A DNA stretch of 64,000 bases from Actinomadura viridilutea (lineage in GTDB: Bacteria; Actinomycetota; Actinomycetes; Streptosporangiales; Streptosporangiaceae): the NCBI GenBank assembly GCA_003001795.1, contig PVNI01000019.1, forward strand, positions 62,001-126,000, read 5' to 3'. The notes below the pieces were generated by a model. That model ran no database searches. It saw only the letters and a program-made list of their open reading frames with translations, and was not told the DNA's origin. Positions within the stretch are counted from its first letter, which is position 1; each line of letters starts with the position of its first letter. The position numbers and the translations under genes were made by a program. Below, piece after piece: positions 1 through 8,193 of this stretch.

Positions 1-467
1 CGTCCCACGCGGCGGACGACCGGGCGGCGCCGGAGGCGACGCCGTCCGCCGCGGCGCCGGTGCCGCCGGCGGGGCCCGTGTCGGACGCGCCGGCCGCGCG
101 GCCGACGGACGCCGCGCCCCGGCGGAACGAGGGCGGCCCGCCCGCTCCGCGGCAGCGGCAGTCCGGGCCGCGCCCCGAGGCCCAGGGCGGCACGACCGTG
201 ACCTGGTGCCCGGCGGGCAGCGCGGTCTACCGCGCCGGACGGGACGGCCTCGAGGTGACGGTGAACGTGTCGGCCAGCGGGTTCGCGCGGGCGCAGGTGG
301 CGCTGCGCAGCGGGCACACCGCCGAGCAGCAGGCCACGGTCAGGGAGGGCGCCCCGCACACGTTCCGGTTCCCGGGCGTCCCGGCGGCCGAGGTGGAGCG
401 CGTGAAGATCACCACGATCTCGGTCGGGGTGTCCGGGCAGACCTGCTACGCCCGCCCGGCGGCGTGA
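1..467 (+). CDS. C-terminal part of an unknown, probably exported protein (5' end outside window)
   Basis: The reading frame is open from the first base to a TGA at 465-467, so this is the 3' end of a longer gene. The visible part begins with about 60 residues rich in Ala, Pro, Arg and Gly that look like a disordered linker. A compact domain of about 85 residues follows, with two cysteines (one near its start in TWCPAGS, one near its end in GQTCYAR) that could form a disulfide. Linker plus small Cys-containing domain suggests an extracytoplasmic domain, but I do not recognise a family. It converges on the Asp23-like gene 18 bp downstream. Confidence 0.6.
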   Translation, partial: SHAADDRAAPEATPSAAAPVPPAGPVSDAPAARPTDAAPRRNEGGPPAPRQRQSGPRPEAQGGTTVTWCPAGSAVYRAGRDGLEVTVNVSASGFARAQVALRSGHTAEQQATVREGAPHTFRFPGVPAAEVERVKITTISVGVSGQTCYARPAA

Positions 468-485
468 CCGGCGGCCCGGCGCGGC

Positions 486-1079
486 TCACTCGGGTCCGCG
501 CACGTCCTCGACCGACACGTTGACGGCCAGCACCCGCCTGCCGAGCATCAGCCCGACGACGCGGGCCGCGTTGGCCTGGACCGCCTCGGCCACGTCCATG
601 ATCACGCTGCCGTACTCGACGGCGATGGCCAGGTCGAGGGTGACCGCGTCGTCCCGCAGGTGGACCCGCACGCCCGGCGTGCCGGACCCGCCGCCCGGGT
701 CCGGGCCGCCCGCCAGACCGGCGACGCCGCCGACCTCCAGCGCGGCCAGCATCGCGATCTTCTCGACGACCTCGTCCTCGATCGTCACGCGGCCCCGCAC
801 CGCCGTGCCGGAAGAGGGGGCGTCCTCGCCCGCGGACGCGTCGGCGGGCGCCCGCTCCTGGACGGGCGGTCCCGCGGGCGGCGGAACCGCCGGAGCCGCG
901 GGGAGCGGGGGCAGGCCGGGGGCCGCCGGCATGGGCGGCGGGGAGCCGAGCGGCACCCCCGCCGTGGACGGGTCGCCTCCGGTGAGTCCGCCGGGTCCGG
1001 GGAAGAAGGGGGCGGACCGGACCTCGGGGTGAGGCGCGTCGCCGCCGTCCCCGGGACGGCCCTTGTCGAGGTCGGTCAT
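486..1079 (-). CDS. Asp23/Gls24 family envelope stress protein
   Basis: A 197-residue protein. Residues 1-90 are Pro/Ala/Gly-rich and probably disordered. The C-terminal half is a typical Asp23 domain: a short beta segment (RVTIEDEVVEKIAMLAALEV), a central strand set around VRVHLRDDAVTLDLAIAVEYG, and the closing helix/strand ending VNVSVEDVRGPE. Proteins of this family are cytoplasmic and in Gram-positive bacteria associate with the membrane during envelope stress. The ATG is preceded by a purine-rich AAGGGTGG. The gene is divergent from the HIT gene. The disordered N-terminal extension is longer than in firmicute homologues. Confidence 0.85.
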   Translation of the reverse strand: MTDLDKGRPGDGGDAPHPEVRSAPFFPGPGGLTGGDPSTAGVPLGSPPPMPAAPGLPPLPAAPAVPPPAGPPVQERAPADASAGEDAPSSGTAVRGRVTIEDEVVEKIAMLAALEVGGVAGLAGGPDPGGGSGTPGVRVHLRDDAVTLDLAIAVEYGSVIMDVAEAVQANAARVVGLMLGRRVLAVNVSVEDVRGPE

Positions 1080-1130
1080 TGCGAGTCCACCCTTCGGTCA
1101 GGAAAATCCATGGTGTCCTACTAGTGCCGC

Positions 1131-1260
1131 TGACGTCACGGATAGTGGGCATCGGCCCTGTTCTCGTGTCGTGCGGCGGGGACGCGCGCGTCGGCATCCC
1201 GACTTCAGGCCGTCCGGCTTCTCTCTCTATGCTGCTGGTCAGGCCGTGGACAATAAGGAG
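1131..1260 (+). promoter_or_regulatory. Intergenic region with candidate promoter of the HIT gene
   Basis: Between the divergent Asp23 and HIT genes there is a perfect 8-bp palindrome TGACGTCA at 1131-1138. A -10-like TATGCT lies at 1228-1233, with TTCAGG (1204-1209) as a possible -35 at an 18-bp spacing. AAGGAG at 1255-1260 is the ribosome binding site that fixes the TTG start at 1270. The palindrome may be an operator, but no regulator is known. Confidence 0.4.
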
Positions 1261-1269
1261 AGCGCCGCC

Positions 1270-1896
1270 TTGAGCGTAGAGCCGGAGGAGCCCGTGGTGG
1301 AGGAGGCGCGCAAGGACGCGCCCGAGTCGGGGAAGCGGGCCGGGGACGAGCCCGTCGTCGAGGAAGAACGCGGCGGCGCGGGCGTTCCCGACAACTTCCA
1401 GCGGCTGTGGACCCCGCACCGCATGGCCTACATCAAGGGAGAGAACAAGCCGTCGGGGGCGGGGGCCGATGACGGCTGCCCGTTCTGCGACATCCCCAAG
1501 CTGTCCGACGAGGAGGGCCTGATCGTGGCCCGCGGCGCGTCGGTGTACGCGGTGCTCAACCTCTACCCGTACAACTCCGGCCACCTCATGGTGGTGCCCT
1601 ACCGGCACGTCGCCGACTACACCGAGCTGGACGCGGCCGAGTACACCGAGCTGGCCGAGCTGACCCGCAGCGCCCTCACGGCGCTGCGCAAGGCCAGCGG
1701 CGCGCAGGGGTTCAACGTCGGCATGAACCTCGGCCAGGTCGCCGGGGCGGGCATCGCCGCGCACCTGCACCAGCACGTGGTGCCCCGGTGGGGCGGCGAC
1801 ACCAACTTCATGCCGGTGGTCGGGCACACCAGGGTGCTGCCGCAGCTGCTGCGCGAGACCCGGCAGATCCTCGCCGACGCCTGGCCGCACGCGTGA
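1270..1896 (+). CDS. HIT family protein, Ap4A phosphorylase type
   Basis: A 208-residue histidine-triad protein. The triad HLHQH (His165, His167, His169) and the upstream CPFC metal motif match the actinobacterial HIT proteins related to M. tuberculosis Rv2613c, which phosphorolyse diadenosine tetraphosphate. The TTG start is chosen because AAGGAG sits 9 bp upstream; longer readings have no ribosome binding site. The first 45 or so residues are acidic and poorly conserved. In mycobacteria this gene lies next to pgsA; here a redox module and an EF-G-like gene separate them. Substrate specificity is inferred from the family. Confidence 0.85.
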   Translation: MSVEPEEPVVEEARKDAPESGKRAGDEPVVEEERGGAGVPDNFQRLWTPHRMAYIKGENKPSGAGADDGCPFCDIPKLSDEEGLIVARGASVYAVLNLYPYNSGHLMVVPYRHVADYTELDAAEYTELAELTRSALTALRKASGAQGFNVGMNLGQVAGAGIAAHLHQHVVPRWGGDTNFMPVVGHTRVLPQLLRETRQILADAWPHA

Positions 1897-1922
1897 GCCC
1901 GCTGACCGGCGGTGACGGCGAC

Positions 1923-2333
1923 ATGACGCGACGCGAGCGGCCCGTGCTGGTGTACGACGGGGACTGCGGCTTCTGCACCGCGTCGGTGCGGTTCGTCGAA
2001 CGGCACGTGCCGACCTCGGCGCAGATCGTGGCGTTCCAGTTCGCCGACCTGGACGCGCTCGGCACGACCGCGGAGCGGGCCGAGTACGAGGTCCTGTGGG
2101 TGGACCGGTCGGGCCGCGTGTCCGGCGGGGCGCAGGCGATCGCCCGGCTGCTGATGGACGCCGGCGGCGCCTGGTGGCCGCTGGGCGCGCTGCTGCGCGT
2201 GCCGCCGGTCCGGTGGATCGCCCACGGCGTGTACCGGCTGGTGGCCGCCAACCGGCATCGCATGCCGGGCGGCACCGCCGCGTGCGCCCTGCCGGCCGCC
2301 CAGCGTCCCGGGGCGCGGCGTCCCGAGGCGTAG
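1923..2333 (+). CDS. DCC (DUF393) family thiol-disulfide oxidoreductase-like protein
   Basis: A 136-residue protein starting with the family signature DGDCGFC, a CxxC-type thiol motif after the first beta strand (VLVYDGDCGFC), followed by the usual helical remainder ending near the WWPLGALLRVPPVRW segment. DUF393 proteins are small thioredoxin-like proteins of uncertain substrate, often found near HTTM membrane proteins, as here. A GTG at 1893 overlapping the HIT stop codon (GTGA) would add ten residues; neither start has a strong ribosome binding site. It converges on the HTTM gene. Confidence 0.85.
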   Translation: MTRRERPVLVYDGDCGFCTASVRFVERHVPTSAQIVAFQFADLDALGTTAERAEYEVLWVDRSGRVSGGAQAIARLLMDAGGAWWPLGALLRVPPVRWIAHGVYRLVAANRHRMPGGTAACALPAAQRPGARRPEA

Positions 2334-2377
2334 CGTCACCCGCGCCGCACCCGCCAGCGGCGGCGGGCCCGGCGCCG

Positions 2378-3271
2378 TCAGGACGGCAGCGGCTCCTTGC
2401 CGGCGGACGCGGGGGACGGCGCCTCGGCGCGGCGGCGTCGCAGTCCGCCGATCAGCGACGGCAGCCGCTCCAGCGGCAGGAACGCCAGCAGCCAGATGGC
2501 GTGCGGCAGGAAGTGGATGGACAGCAGCGCGTAGGTCACCAGATGGAACCCCGCGAAGAACGCCACGCCCGCGTACAGCGGACGGCCACGCGCGAACAGC
2601 AGCAGCGGTGAGGCGAGCTCCGCGACGAACATGATCCACTGACCGGCCTTCAGCGGCAGCGGGTGGTCGATGAGCGTCCGGCCGAGCGGGGTGCCGCGGC
2701 GGCTGAGGGCCCACTGGACGGTGGAGCCGTTCGGCCAGTCCGGGAAGCCGCCGATGCGGATCTTCGCCCACGCCGACAGGAAATAGGCGGCGATCACCGC
2801 GACCTGGACGCACCGCACCGACCAGCCGGACGCCTCGCAGGGGGTGGGATCGCCGAGGCGCGCCCGCCCCACGGTGGGCAGCACGAACAACGCCACGACC
2901 AAGGCGAGGTGGTCGTGGTCGACCTTGCCGTACGACATGCTGATCGTGACCCACCACAGGTATCCGCACGCCGCGACGAGGCCGGTGAGACGCGGTGCGA
3001 TGCGCCCCGTGGCGGCCACCAGACCGGCCGCGAGGGTGACGACGAGCAGCGCGTACATCGCGCCGGGCGTGGGAGCGGGCAGGTGCAGCCAGCGCGCCAG
3101 CCGTACGGGCTGGTACAGGTCCTCGGGCAGCCGGGCGTGCGCGAGCGTGCTGTTGGTGAACAGCAGCATGTCGACGGGCAGGAACCCGTACGCCAGCAGG
3201 CGCAGCCAGGCGACGCGGGCGCGCGGGACGGGGGCGTACCACCAGCGGCCCCAGGGCGTGGCCGCGCTCAC
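2378..3271 (-). CDS. HTTM domain (vitamin K-dependent carboxylase-like) membrane protein
   Basis: A 297-residue integral membrane protein with about six to eight hydrophobic segments. Features typical of the HTTM family are visible: an N-terminal WLRLLAYGFLPVDMLLF segment, a central HDHLALVVALFVL segment with histidines, an AAYFLSAWAKIRIGG segment, and a late FHLVTYALLSIHFLP helix. The family is related to the membrane part of vitamin K-dependent gamma-carboxylase, but bacterial functions are mostly unknown. The GTG start overlaps the stop of the 151-residue gene by four bases (GTGA), so the two are probably translationally coupled. It lies tail-to-tail with the DUF393 gene, 44 bp away. Confidence 0.8.
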   Translation of the reverse strand: MSAATPWGRWWYAPVPRARVAWLRLLAYGFLPVDMLLFTNSTLAHARLPEDLYQPVRLARWLHLPAPTPGAMYALLVVTLAAGLVAATGRIAPRLTGLVAACGYLWWVTISMSYGKVDHDHLALVVALFVLPTVGRARLGDPTPCEASGWSVRCVQVAVIAAYFLSAWAKIRIGGFPDWPNGSTVQWALSRRGTPLGRTLIDHPLPLKAGQWIMFVAELASPLLLFARGRPLYAGVAFFAGFHLVTYALLSIHFLPHAIWLLAFLPLERLPSLIGGLRRRRAEAPSPASAGKEPLPS

Positions 3272-3723
3272 CGGACGGTCCACACGGCGCGGTTGCGGAC
3301 GGTGGTGGACACGATCTTGCCGTTCCGCAGCCTCTTCACCTGGTGCACCAGGTAGATCCTGGTCAGCGCGGGACGCTCGGGGTGCAGCCGCCGCTGGGCG
3401 TCGGCGATGCCCTGCAGCAGCGAGGGGTCGCGCACGATCCGCGTCATCTGCCCCTCGATCTCGGCGCGCTTCATGCCCGTCCCCACGGCGTCCATCGGCA
3501 GCCTCACATGCGTCCCGGCGGCGGTGTCGGCCTCCAGCCAGTGCGCGTGGATCTCGCCGCCGTCGTCCTTCACCGAGAACGCGAACTGGGTCATCGGCCC
3601 CAGCGGGAAGTCGTCGTCGGTGCCGCGGAGGCTGGTGTAGCACAGCGTCCCGATGACCGCGGCGGCGGCGATGGTGCGCCATAGGCGGCATGCCGCCTTC
3701 AGACTGGAAACCCCCGTATTCAC
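3268..3723 (-). CDS. Membrane-anchored hypothetical protein, partner of the HTTM protein
   Basis: 151 residues. One hydrophobic N-terminal segment (about residues 17-29) would anchor or export the protein. The rest is a soluble domain containing MTQFAFSVKDDGGEIHAH and a C-terminal basic strand pair ending RNRAVWTVR. I do not recognise a named family, but the arrangement of a short anchored protein directly upstream of, and overlapping, an HTTM gene recurs in actinobacteria. The GTG start has no ribosome binding site. A TAGGCT hexamer ends 6 bp upstream of it, which would fit a leaderless transcript. Confidence 0.65.
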   Translation of the reverse strand: MNTGVSSLKAACRLWRTIAAAAVIGTLCYTSLRGTDDDFPLGPMTQFAFSVKDDGGEIHAHWLEADTAAGTHVRLPMDAVGTGMKRAEIEGQMTRIVRDPSLLQGIADAQRRLHPERPALTRIYLVHQVKRLRNGKIVSTTVRNRAVWTVR

Positions 3724-3815
3724 GGCGGCAGCCTAACCTGATCATGCTCGCCGTCCCGTGGCGTCGCCCGATCCGGCCACGGCCCGGACGGCGCCACGGG
3801 AGCGCGCGGGCGGGC

Positions 3816-5972
3816 TCAGCCGGAGGCGGCGACCTTGTCGGCCAGATGGGACGGCAGCGGCTCGTACCGCAGGAACGTGCGGCTGAACGTGCCGGTGCCC
3901 TGCGACATCGAGCGCAGGTCGATCGCGTACCGGACGATCTCCAGCTGCGGCACCTCGGCCTTGATCATCGTGCGGCCGCCGGGCACCGACTCCGAGCCGA
4001 GCACCCGGCCGCGGCGGGACGTCAGGTCGGACATGACCTGCCCCACGTACTCGTCGGCGACCAGCACCGACACCTCGTCGACCGGCTCCAGCAGCAGGAT
4101 CGGCACCTTGGCGGCGGCGTCCTTGAGGGCCAGCGCCCCGGCGGTCTGGAAGGCCATGTCGGAGGAGTCCACCGAGTGCGCCTTGCCGTCGTAGAGCGTC
4201 ACGCGGATGTCGACCAGCGGGTATCCGGCCGCCACCCCGCGGGCCATCTGCTGCCGGATCCCCTTCTCCACCGACGGGATGAACTGGCGCGGGATCACCC
4301 CGCCGACGATCTTGTCGACGAACTCGAAGCCCTCGCCGGAGGCCAGCGGCTCGACCTCGATGTGGCAGATGCCGTACTGGCCGTGCCCGCCGCTCTGCTT
4401 GACGTGCCGCCCCAGGCCCTTGGCGGTGCCGCCGAACGTCTCGCGGAGCGGGATGCGCAGGTCGACCCGCTCGACCTCGACGCCGTAGCGGGCCTTGAGC
4501 CGGTCGATCAGCACGTCGGCGTGCGCCTCGCCCATGCACCACAGCACCAGCTGGCGGGTCTCGGCGTTGTTCTCCAGCCGCAGCGTGGGGTCCTCGGCGA
4601 CCAGGCGGCCCAGCGCCTGGCTGAGCTTGTCCTCGTCGGCCTTGGAGCGGGCCCGGATCGCCACCGGCAACAGGGGGTCGGGCATCGTCCACGGCTCCAT
4701 GACCACGGGGGAGCCGGGGTCGGACAGGGTGTCGCCGGTCTCGGCGCGGGACAGCTTGGCGATGGCGCAGATGTCGCCCGCCACGCACGCCGACACGGGG
4801 CGCTGGTGCTTGCCCAGAGGGGACGACAGGGCGCCGACGCGCTCGTCCACGTCGTGGTCCTCGTGCCCGCGGTCCTCCAGTCCGTGCCCGGACACGTGCA
4901 CGACGGTGTCCGGGCGCAGCGTCCCGGAGAAGACCCGCACCAGGGAGATGCGCCCCACGTACGGGTCGGAGGTGGTCTTGACGACCTCGGCGACCAGGGG
5001 GCCGTCGGGGTCGCAGCGCACCTGCCGCGGGTCGCCGCCGTCGATGTCCGTCACCGTCGGGACGGCGTGCTCCAACGGCGACGGGAACGCCTGGGTGATG
5101 ACCTCCAGCAGTTCCTGCATGCCGACGACCGGCCCGGGGGCGGCGCCGTGCGGCACCGCGGTGGCCAGGACGGGGTAGAAGCTGCCGCGCGCGACCGCGG
5201 TCTCCAGGTCCTGGATGAGCGCCTTGACGTCGATCTCCTCGCCGGCCAGGTACCGGTCCATGAGGGTCTCGTCCTCGCTCTCCTGGATGATCCCCTCGAT
5301 GAGCGCGGCGCGCTGCTCGGCGATCTGGTCGAGGAACCGCGGGTCGGGGTCGCGCTCGACCCGCTCGCCGCCGGAGTAGTCGAAGCAGCGCTGCGACAGC
5401 AGTCCGATCAGGCCCTGCAGGCCGTCGCCGGAGCTGATCGGGAAGTAGATCGGCGCCACGCCCTCGCCGAAGACGTCCTGGCAGGTCATGACGACGTCGT
5501 CGAAGTCGCCGCGCTGCTGGTCGACCTTGGTGATGACCACGGCCCGGGGCATGCCGACCGCGGCGCACTCCTCCCACAGCTGGCGGGTCAGGCCGTCGAT
5601 GCCGTCCACGGCCGAGATCACGAACAGCGCGGCGTCGGCGGCGCGCAGCCCGGCGCGCAGGTCGCCGACGAAGTCGGCGTAACCGGGGGTGTCGATGAGA
5701 TTGACCTTGACACCGCCGTAGGTGAGCGGGGCCAGGGCGAGGTTGACCGAGCGCTGCTGGCGCATCTCGACGTCGTCGAAGTCGCTGACGGTCGTGCCGT
5801 CCTCGATGCGGCCCGGCCGCTGGATGACGCCGGTCTCGGCGAGCAGCGCCTCCACGAGCGTGGTCTTGCCCGCCCCCGAGTGGCCGACCAGCGCGACGTT
5901 GCGCACCTTGTCGGGCCGGCCGGCCTCCGGTGCCCTGCCGGGGCCTCCCGAGTGGCCTCCCTTGTCCGCCAT
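3816..5972 (-). CDS. Elongation factor G-like protein (EF-G2 type)
   Basis: 718 residues, full length for the family. The P-loop GHSGAGKT is at residues 30-37, the G3 motif DTPG follows in NLIDTPGYADF, and the G4 motif reads TKVD. EF-G domains II to V follow, including a domain IV segment GGHGQYGICHIEVEPL. The switch I region has RQQRSVNLAL in place of the canonical ERGITI of translocating EF-G, which marks the actinobacterial EF-G2 group rather than the housekeeping factor. Its exact role on the ribosome is unsettled. The start has a strong site (GAGGAGGT, about 5 bp upstream). The N-terminal 22 residues are a variable Gly/Pro-rich tail. Confidence 0.9.
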   Translation of the reverse strand: MADKGGHSGGPGRAPEAGRPDKVRNVALVGHSGAGKTTLVEALLAETGVIQRPGRIEDGTTVSDFDDVEMRQQRSVNLALAPLTYGGVKVNLIDTPGYADFVGDLRAGLRAADAALFVISAVDGIDGLTRQLWEECAAVGMPRAVVITKVDQQRGDFDDVVMTCQDVFGEGVAPIYFPISSGDGLQGLIGLLSQRCFDYSGGERVERDPDPRFLDQIAEQRAALIEGIIQESEDETLMDRYLAGEEIDVKALIQDLETAVARGSFYPVLATAVPHGAAPGPVVGMQELLEVITQAFPSPLEHAVPTVTDIDGGDPRQVRCDPDGPLVAEVVKTTSDPYVGRISLVRVFSGTLRPDTVVHVSGHGLEDRGHEDHDVDERVGALSSPLGKHQRPVSACVAGDICAIAKLSRAETGDTLSDPGSPVVMEPWTMPDPLLPVAIRARSKADEDKLSQALGRLVAEDPTLRLENNAETRQLVLWCMGEAHADVLIDRLKARYGVEVERVDLRIPLRETFGGTAKGLGRHVKQSGGHGQYGICHIEVEPLASGEGFEFVDKIVGGVIPRQFIPSVEKGIRQQMARGVAAGYPLVDIRVTLYDGKAHSVDSSDMAFQTAGALALKDAAAKVPILLLEPVDEVSVLVADEYVGQVMSDLTSRRGRVLGSESVPGGRTMIKAEVPQLEIVRYAIDLRSMSQGTGTFSRTFLRYEPLPSHLADKVAASG

Positions 5973-6457
5973 AGCTACCTCCTCGGACCGCCCCGTCCGG
6001 GGCCGTCTGGAACGGAGCCGGACCCCGCGGGCCCGGCCCTGACGTCCGAGTGCGGCGCTCGGCCACCTCCCCGACGCGCGTGACCGGCGTCACACCCGTA
6101 TCACCACCATTTCCCGTGATGGCGCGGATAACAAGAGGCGGACACCAAAGCGTGGCATCTCTTGGCCGCTCGACCGTTCCCACCAGGACACCTTTTGTTG
6201 GCAGAACGTACGCTTCTTCCATGCATGAGGGGGTGAGCGACGGCGTGCCGGACGATTGCGCCAGACTTGTGTGCGGGTGCCGGAGTGCGGCGGCCGCCGG
6301 GTGACCCGCGCCTGTGCGCGCCGCGCAGGTGCGTGTGCGCGCCGTGCGCGATCCCGCGGCTCGTCCGCGCCCCCGGGGGGATCGATCGCACTACGATGGC
6401 CCCCTGCGCGGCCCGCGGGCCCCGACTCCACACGTAAACGAGAAGAATCGGACGGCG
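5973..6457. other. 485-bp divergent intergenic region between EF-G2 and pgsA
   Basis: I see no gene here. The section around 6105-6230 is clearly more A/T-rich than its surroundings and probably holds promoters. TACGAT at 6392-6397 is a reasonable -10 for pgsA, giving a leader of about 55 nt. The EF-G2 ribosome binding site lies just inside the left edge. Short reading frames through the region have no ribosome binding site or recognisable product. Confidence 0.4.
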
Positions 6458-7267
6458 ATGCTCAACAAAGTGCGGCCCGCGCTGGGACGCGTCCTGACAC
6501 CCGTCGGCCGGACCGTCGCGCGCACCGGTGTCTCGCCCAACGCGATCACGATCATCGGGACCGCGGGGGTGCTGGCCGGGGCGCTGGGCTTCTTCCCGCG
6601 CGGGGAGTTCTTCTGGGGCGTGCTGGTCATCACCGCGTTCGTGGTGTTCGACATGCTGGACGGCGCGGTGGCCCGGGTGACCGGGAGGATCTCCAAGTGG
6701 GGCGCCTTCCTGGACTCCACCCTGGACCGGATCGCCGACGCGGCGATCTTCTCCGGGCTGATGATCGGCCTGTACCGCGACGGCCAGGAGCGGCTGGCCG
6801 GGGTCGCCCTGTACTGCCTGGTCGCGGGCGTGGTGGTGTCGTACGCCAAGGCGCGGGCGGAGGGCCTGGGCTACACCTGCAACGTCGGCATCGCGGAGCG
6901 CTCGGAGCGGCTGATCGTGGTGCTGGTGGCAGCGGGCCTGGACGGGCTCGGGGTGCCGTACGTGCTGGCCGTGGCGCTGTGGCTGCTGGCCGTGCTCAGC
7001 ACGATCACGGTGGGGCAGCGGGTCGCGGCCGTGCGCGCGCAGGCCCTCGCCGACGCCGCGCCCCCCGCGTCGGCCGAATCGTCGCGGCGGGCCGAGCCGG
7101 AGCCGCCGGCCGAGGCGGCGGCGCGCCGGAAGGGCCGCCGGTCGGACGCGGCGCCCGAGGAGCCGTCCCGCGACGCCTCCCGGAACGGCGCCGGGCGCGC
7201 CCGCGGCGGCGCGCGGCGCAAGTGGCACGTGCGCAAGCTGGACTCGGCGTCGGAGCCGCAGTCGTGA
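6458..7267 (+). CDS. pgsA: Phosphatidylinositol phosphate synthase (CDP-alcohol phosphotransferase)
   Basis: 269 residues with the complete CDP-alcohol phosphotransferase signature D-x2-DG-x2-AR-x8-G-x3-D-x3-D at residues 65-90 (DMLDGAVAR ... GAFLDSTLD). About six membrane helices are predicted. In actinobacteria the copy that heads the pgsA-acyltransferase-pimA operon transfers inositol phosphate to CDP-diacylglycerol, making the phosphatidylinositol anchor of PIMs. The ATG at 6458 begins the conserved part. The C-terminal 60 or so residues are a hydrophilic Ala/Arg-rich tail. Its stop overlaps the next start (GTGA), consistent with an operon. Confidence 0.92.
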   Translation: MLNKVRPALGRVLTPVGRTVARTGVSPNAITIIGTAGVLAGALGFFPRGEFFWGVLVITAFVVFDMLDGAVARVTGRISKWGAFLDSTLDRIADAAIFSGLMIGLYRDGQERLAGVALYCLVAGVVVSYAKARAEGLGYTCNVGIAERSERLIVVLVAAGLDGLGVPYVLAVALWLLAVLSTITVGQRVAAVRAQALADAAPPASAESSRRAEPEPPAEAAARRKGRRSDAAPEEPSRDASRNGAGRARGGARRKWHVRKLDSASEPQS

Positions 7268-8193
7268 CGGCGGGGCTGCGCGACGAGGCCGTGGACGTCG
7301 CGTACGCCCTGGGGTGGACGGTCGTCCGCAAGATGCCCGAACGCGCGGCGCGCGCCATGTTCACGGCCATCGCGGACCGCGCCTGGCGGCAGCGCGGCGA
7401 GGGCGTGCGGCAGCTGGAGAAGAACCTGTGCCGCGTCCTCGGCAAGCGGGCCGTGGACCCGGAGGTGCGGGCGCTCAGCAGGAAGGTGATGCGCTCGTAC
7501 TTCCGGTACTGGCTGGAGGTCTTCCGGCTGCCCGAGTACGACCGCGACCGCGTCGTCGGCCGCACCCGGGTCGAGGGCGAGGAGCAGATGCTCGCCGTGC
7601 TGGAGTCGGGCCGCGGCGTGATCCTCGCCCTGCCGCACATGGGCAACTACGAAGCGGCGGGGGCGTGGCTGGCGCACCACGGCCACCGGTTCACCACCGT
7701 CGCCGAACGCCTCAAGCCCGAGTCGCTCTTCGACCGCTTCGTCGCCTTCCGCGAGAGCCTGGGCATGGAGGTGCTGGCCCACCGGGGCGCGTCGGCGTTC
7801 GGCCGGCTGGCGCAGCGGCTGCGCGCGGGCGGGCTGGTCTGCCTGGTCGTCGACCGCGACCTCACCAACACGGGGGTCGAGGTGGAGTTCTTCGGCGCCG
7901 CCGCGCGGATGCCCGCGGTGACCGCCGCGCTGGCCCTGCAGACGGGCGCCGCGCTGTTCCCGGTGACCCTGTGGTACGAAGGCGAGTACTGGGCGGCCCG
8001 TGTGCACGAGGAGATCCCGGTGCCCGAGGAAGGGGACAGGCGCAGCAAGATCCAGACCATGACGCAGCGGCTGGCGCGGGTGTTCGAGGCGGGCATCGCC
8101 GCCCACCCCGAGGACTGGCACATGCTGCAGAAGGTGTGGGTCGAGGATTTCGCCGACGCGGCAGGCCGCTCCGCCGGGGAGGGCGCCCGGTGA
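7264..8193 (+). CDS. patA: Phosphatidylinositol mannoside acyltransferase (LpxL/HtrB-like)
   Basis: 309 residues. The lysophospholipid acyltransferase catalytic motif HX4E is present as HMGNYE (His125, Glu130), followed by the conserved VVDRDL and FFGAAARMP segments of the LpxL-like family. Its place between pgsA and pimA matches mycobacterial Rv2611c (PatA), which adds an acyl chain to the mannose of PIMs at the cytoplasmic face of the membrane. The GTG start overlaps the pgsA stop (GTGA), as does its own stop with pimA. The assignment rests on motif plus context. Confidence 0.88.
   Translation: MTAGLRDEAVDVAYALGWTVVRKMPERAARAMFTAIADRAWRQRGEGVRQLEKNLCRVLGKRAVDPEVRALSRKVMRSYFRYWLEVFRLPEYDRDRVVGRTRVEGEEQMLAVLESGRGVILALPHMGNYEAAGAWLAHHGHRFTTVAERLKPESLFDRFVAFRESLGMEVLAHRGASAFGRLAQRLRAGGLVCLVVDRDLTNTGVEVEFFGAAARMPAVTAALALQTGAALFPVTLWYEGEYWAARVHEEIPVPEEGDRRSKIQTMTQRLARVFEAGIAAHPEDWHMLQKVWVEDFADAAGRSAGEGAR

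Noticed and set aside
3690..6083. Long open frame on the plus strand opposite the EF-G2 gene, and similar frames of up to about 1000 codons opposite alaS (35224-38346), pheT (50400-52610) and 52883-56071
   Set aside because: They lie antisense to genes with clear motifs, have His/Asp/Gly/Gln-rich composition typical of GC-rich shadow frames, and show no domain.
5973..6457. A small gene in the EF-G2-pgsA gap
   Set aside because: Short frames exist but none has a ribosome binding site, ordered composition or recognisable product.
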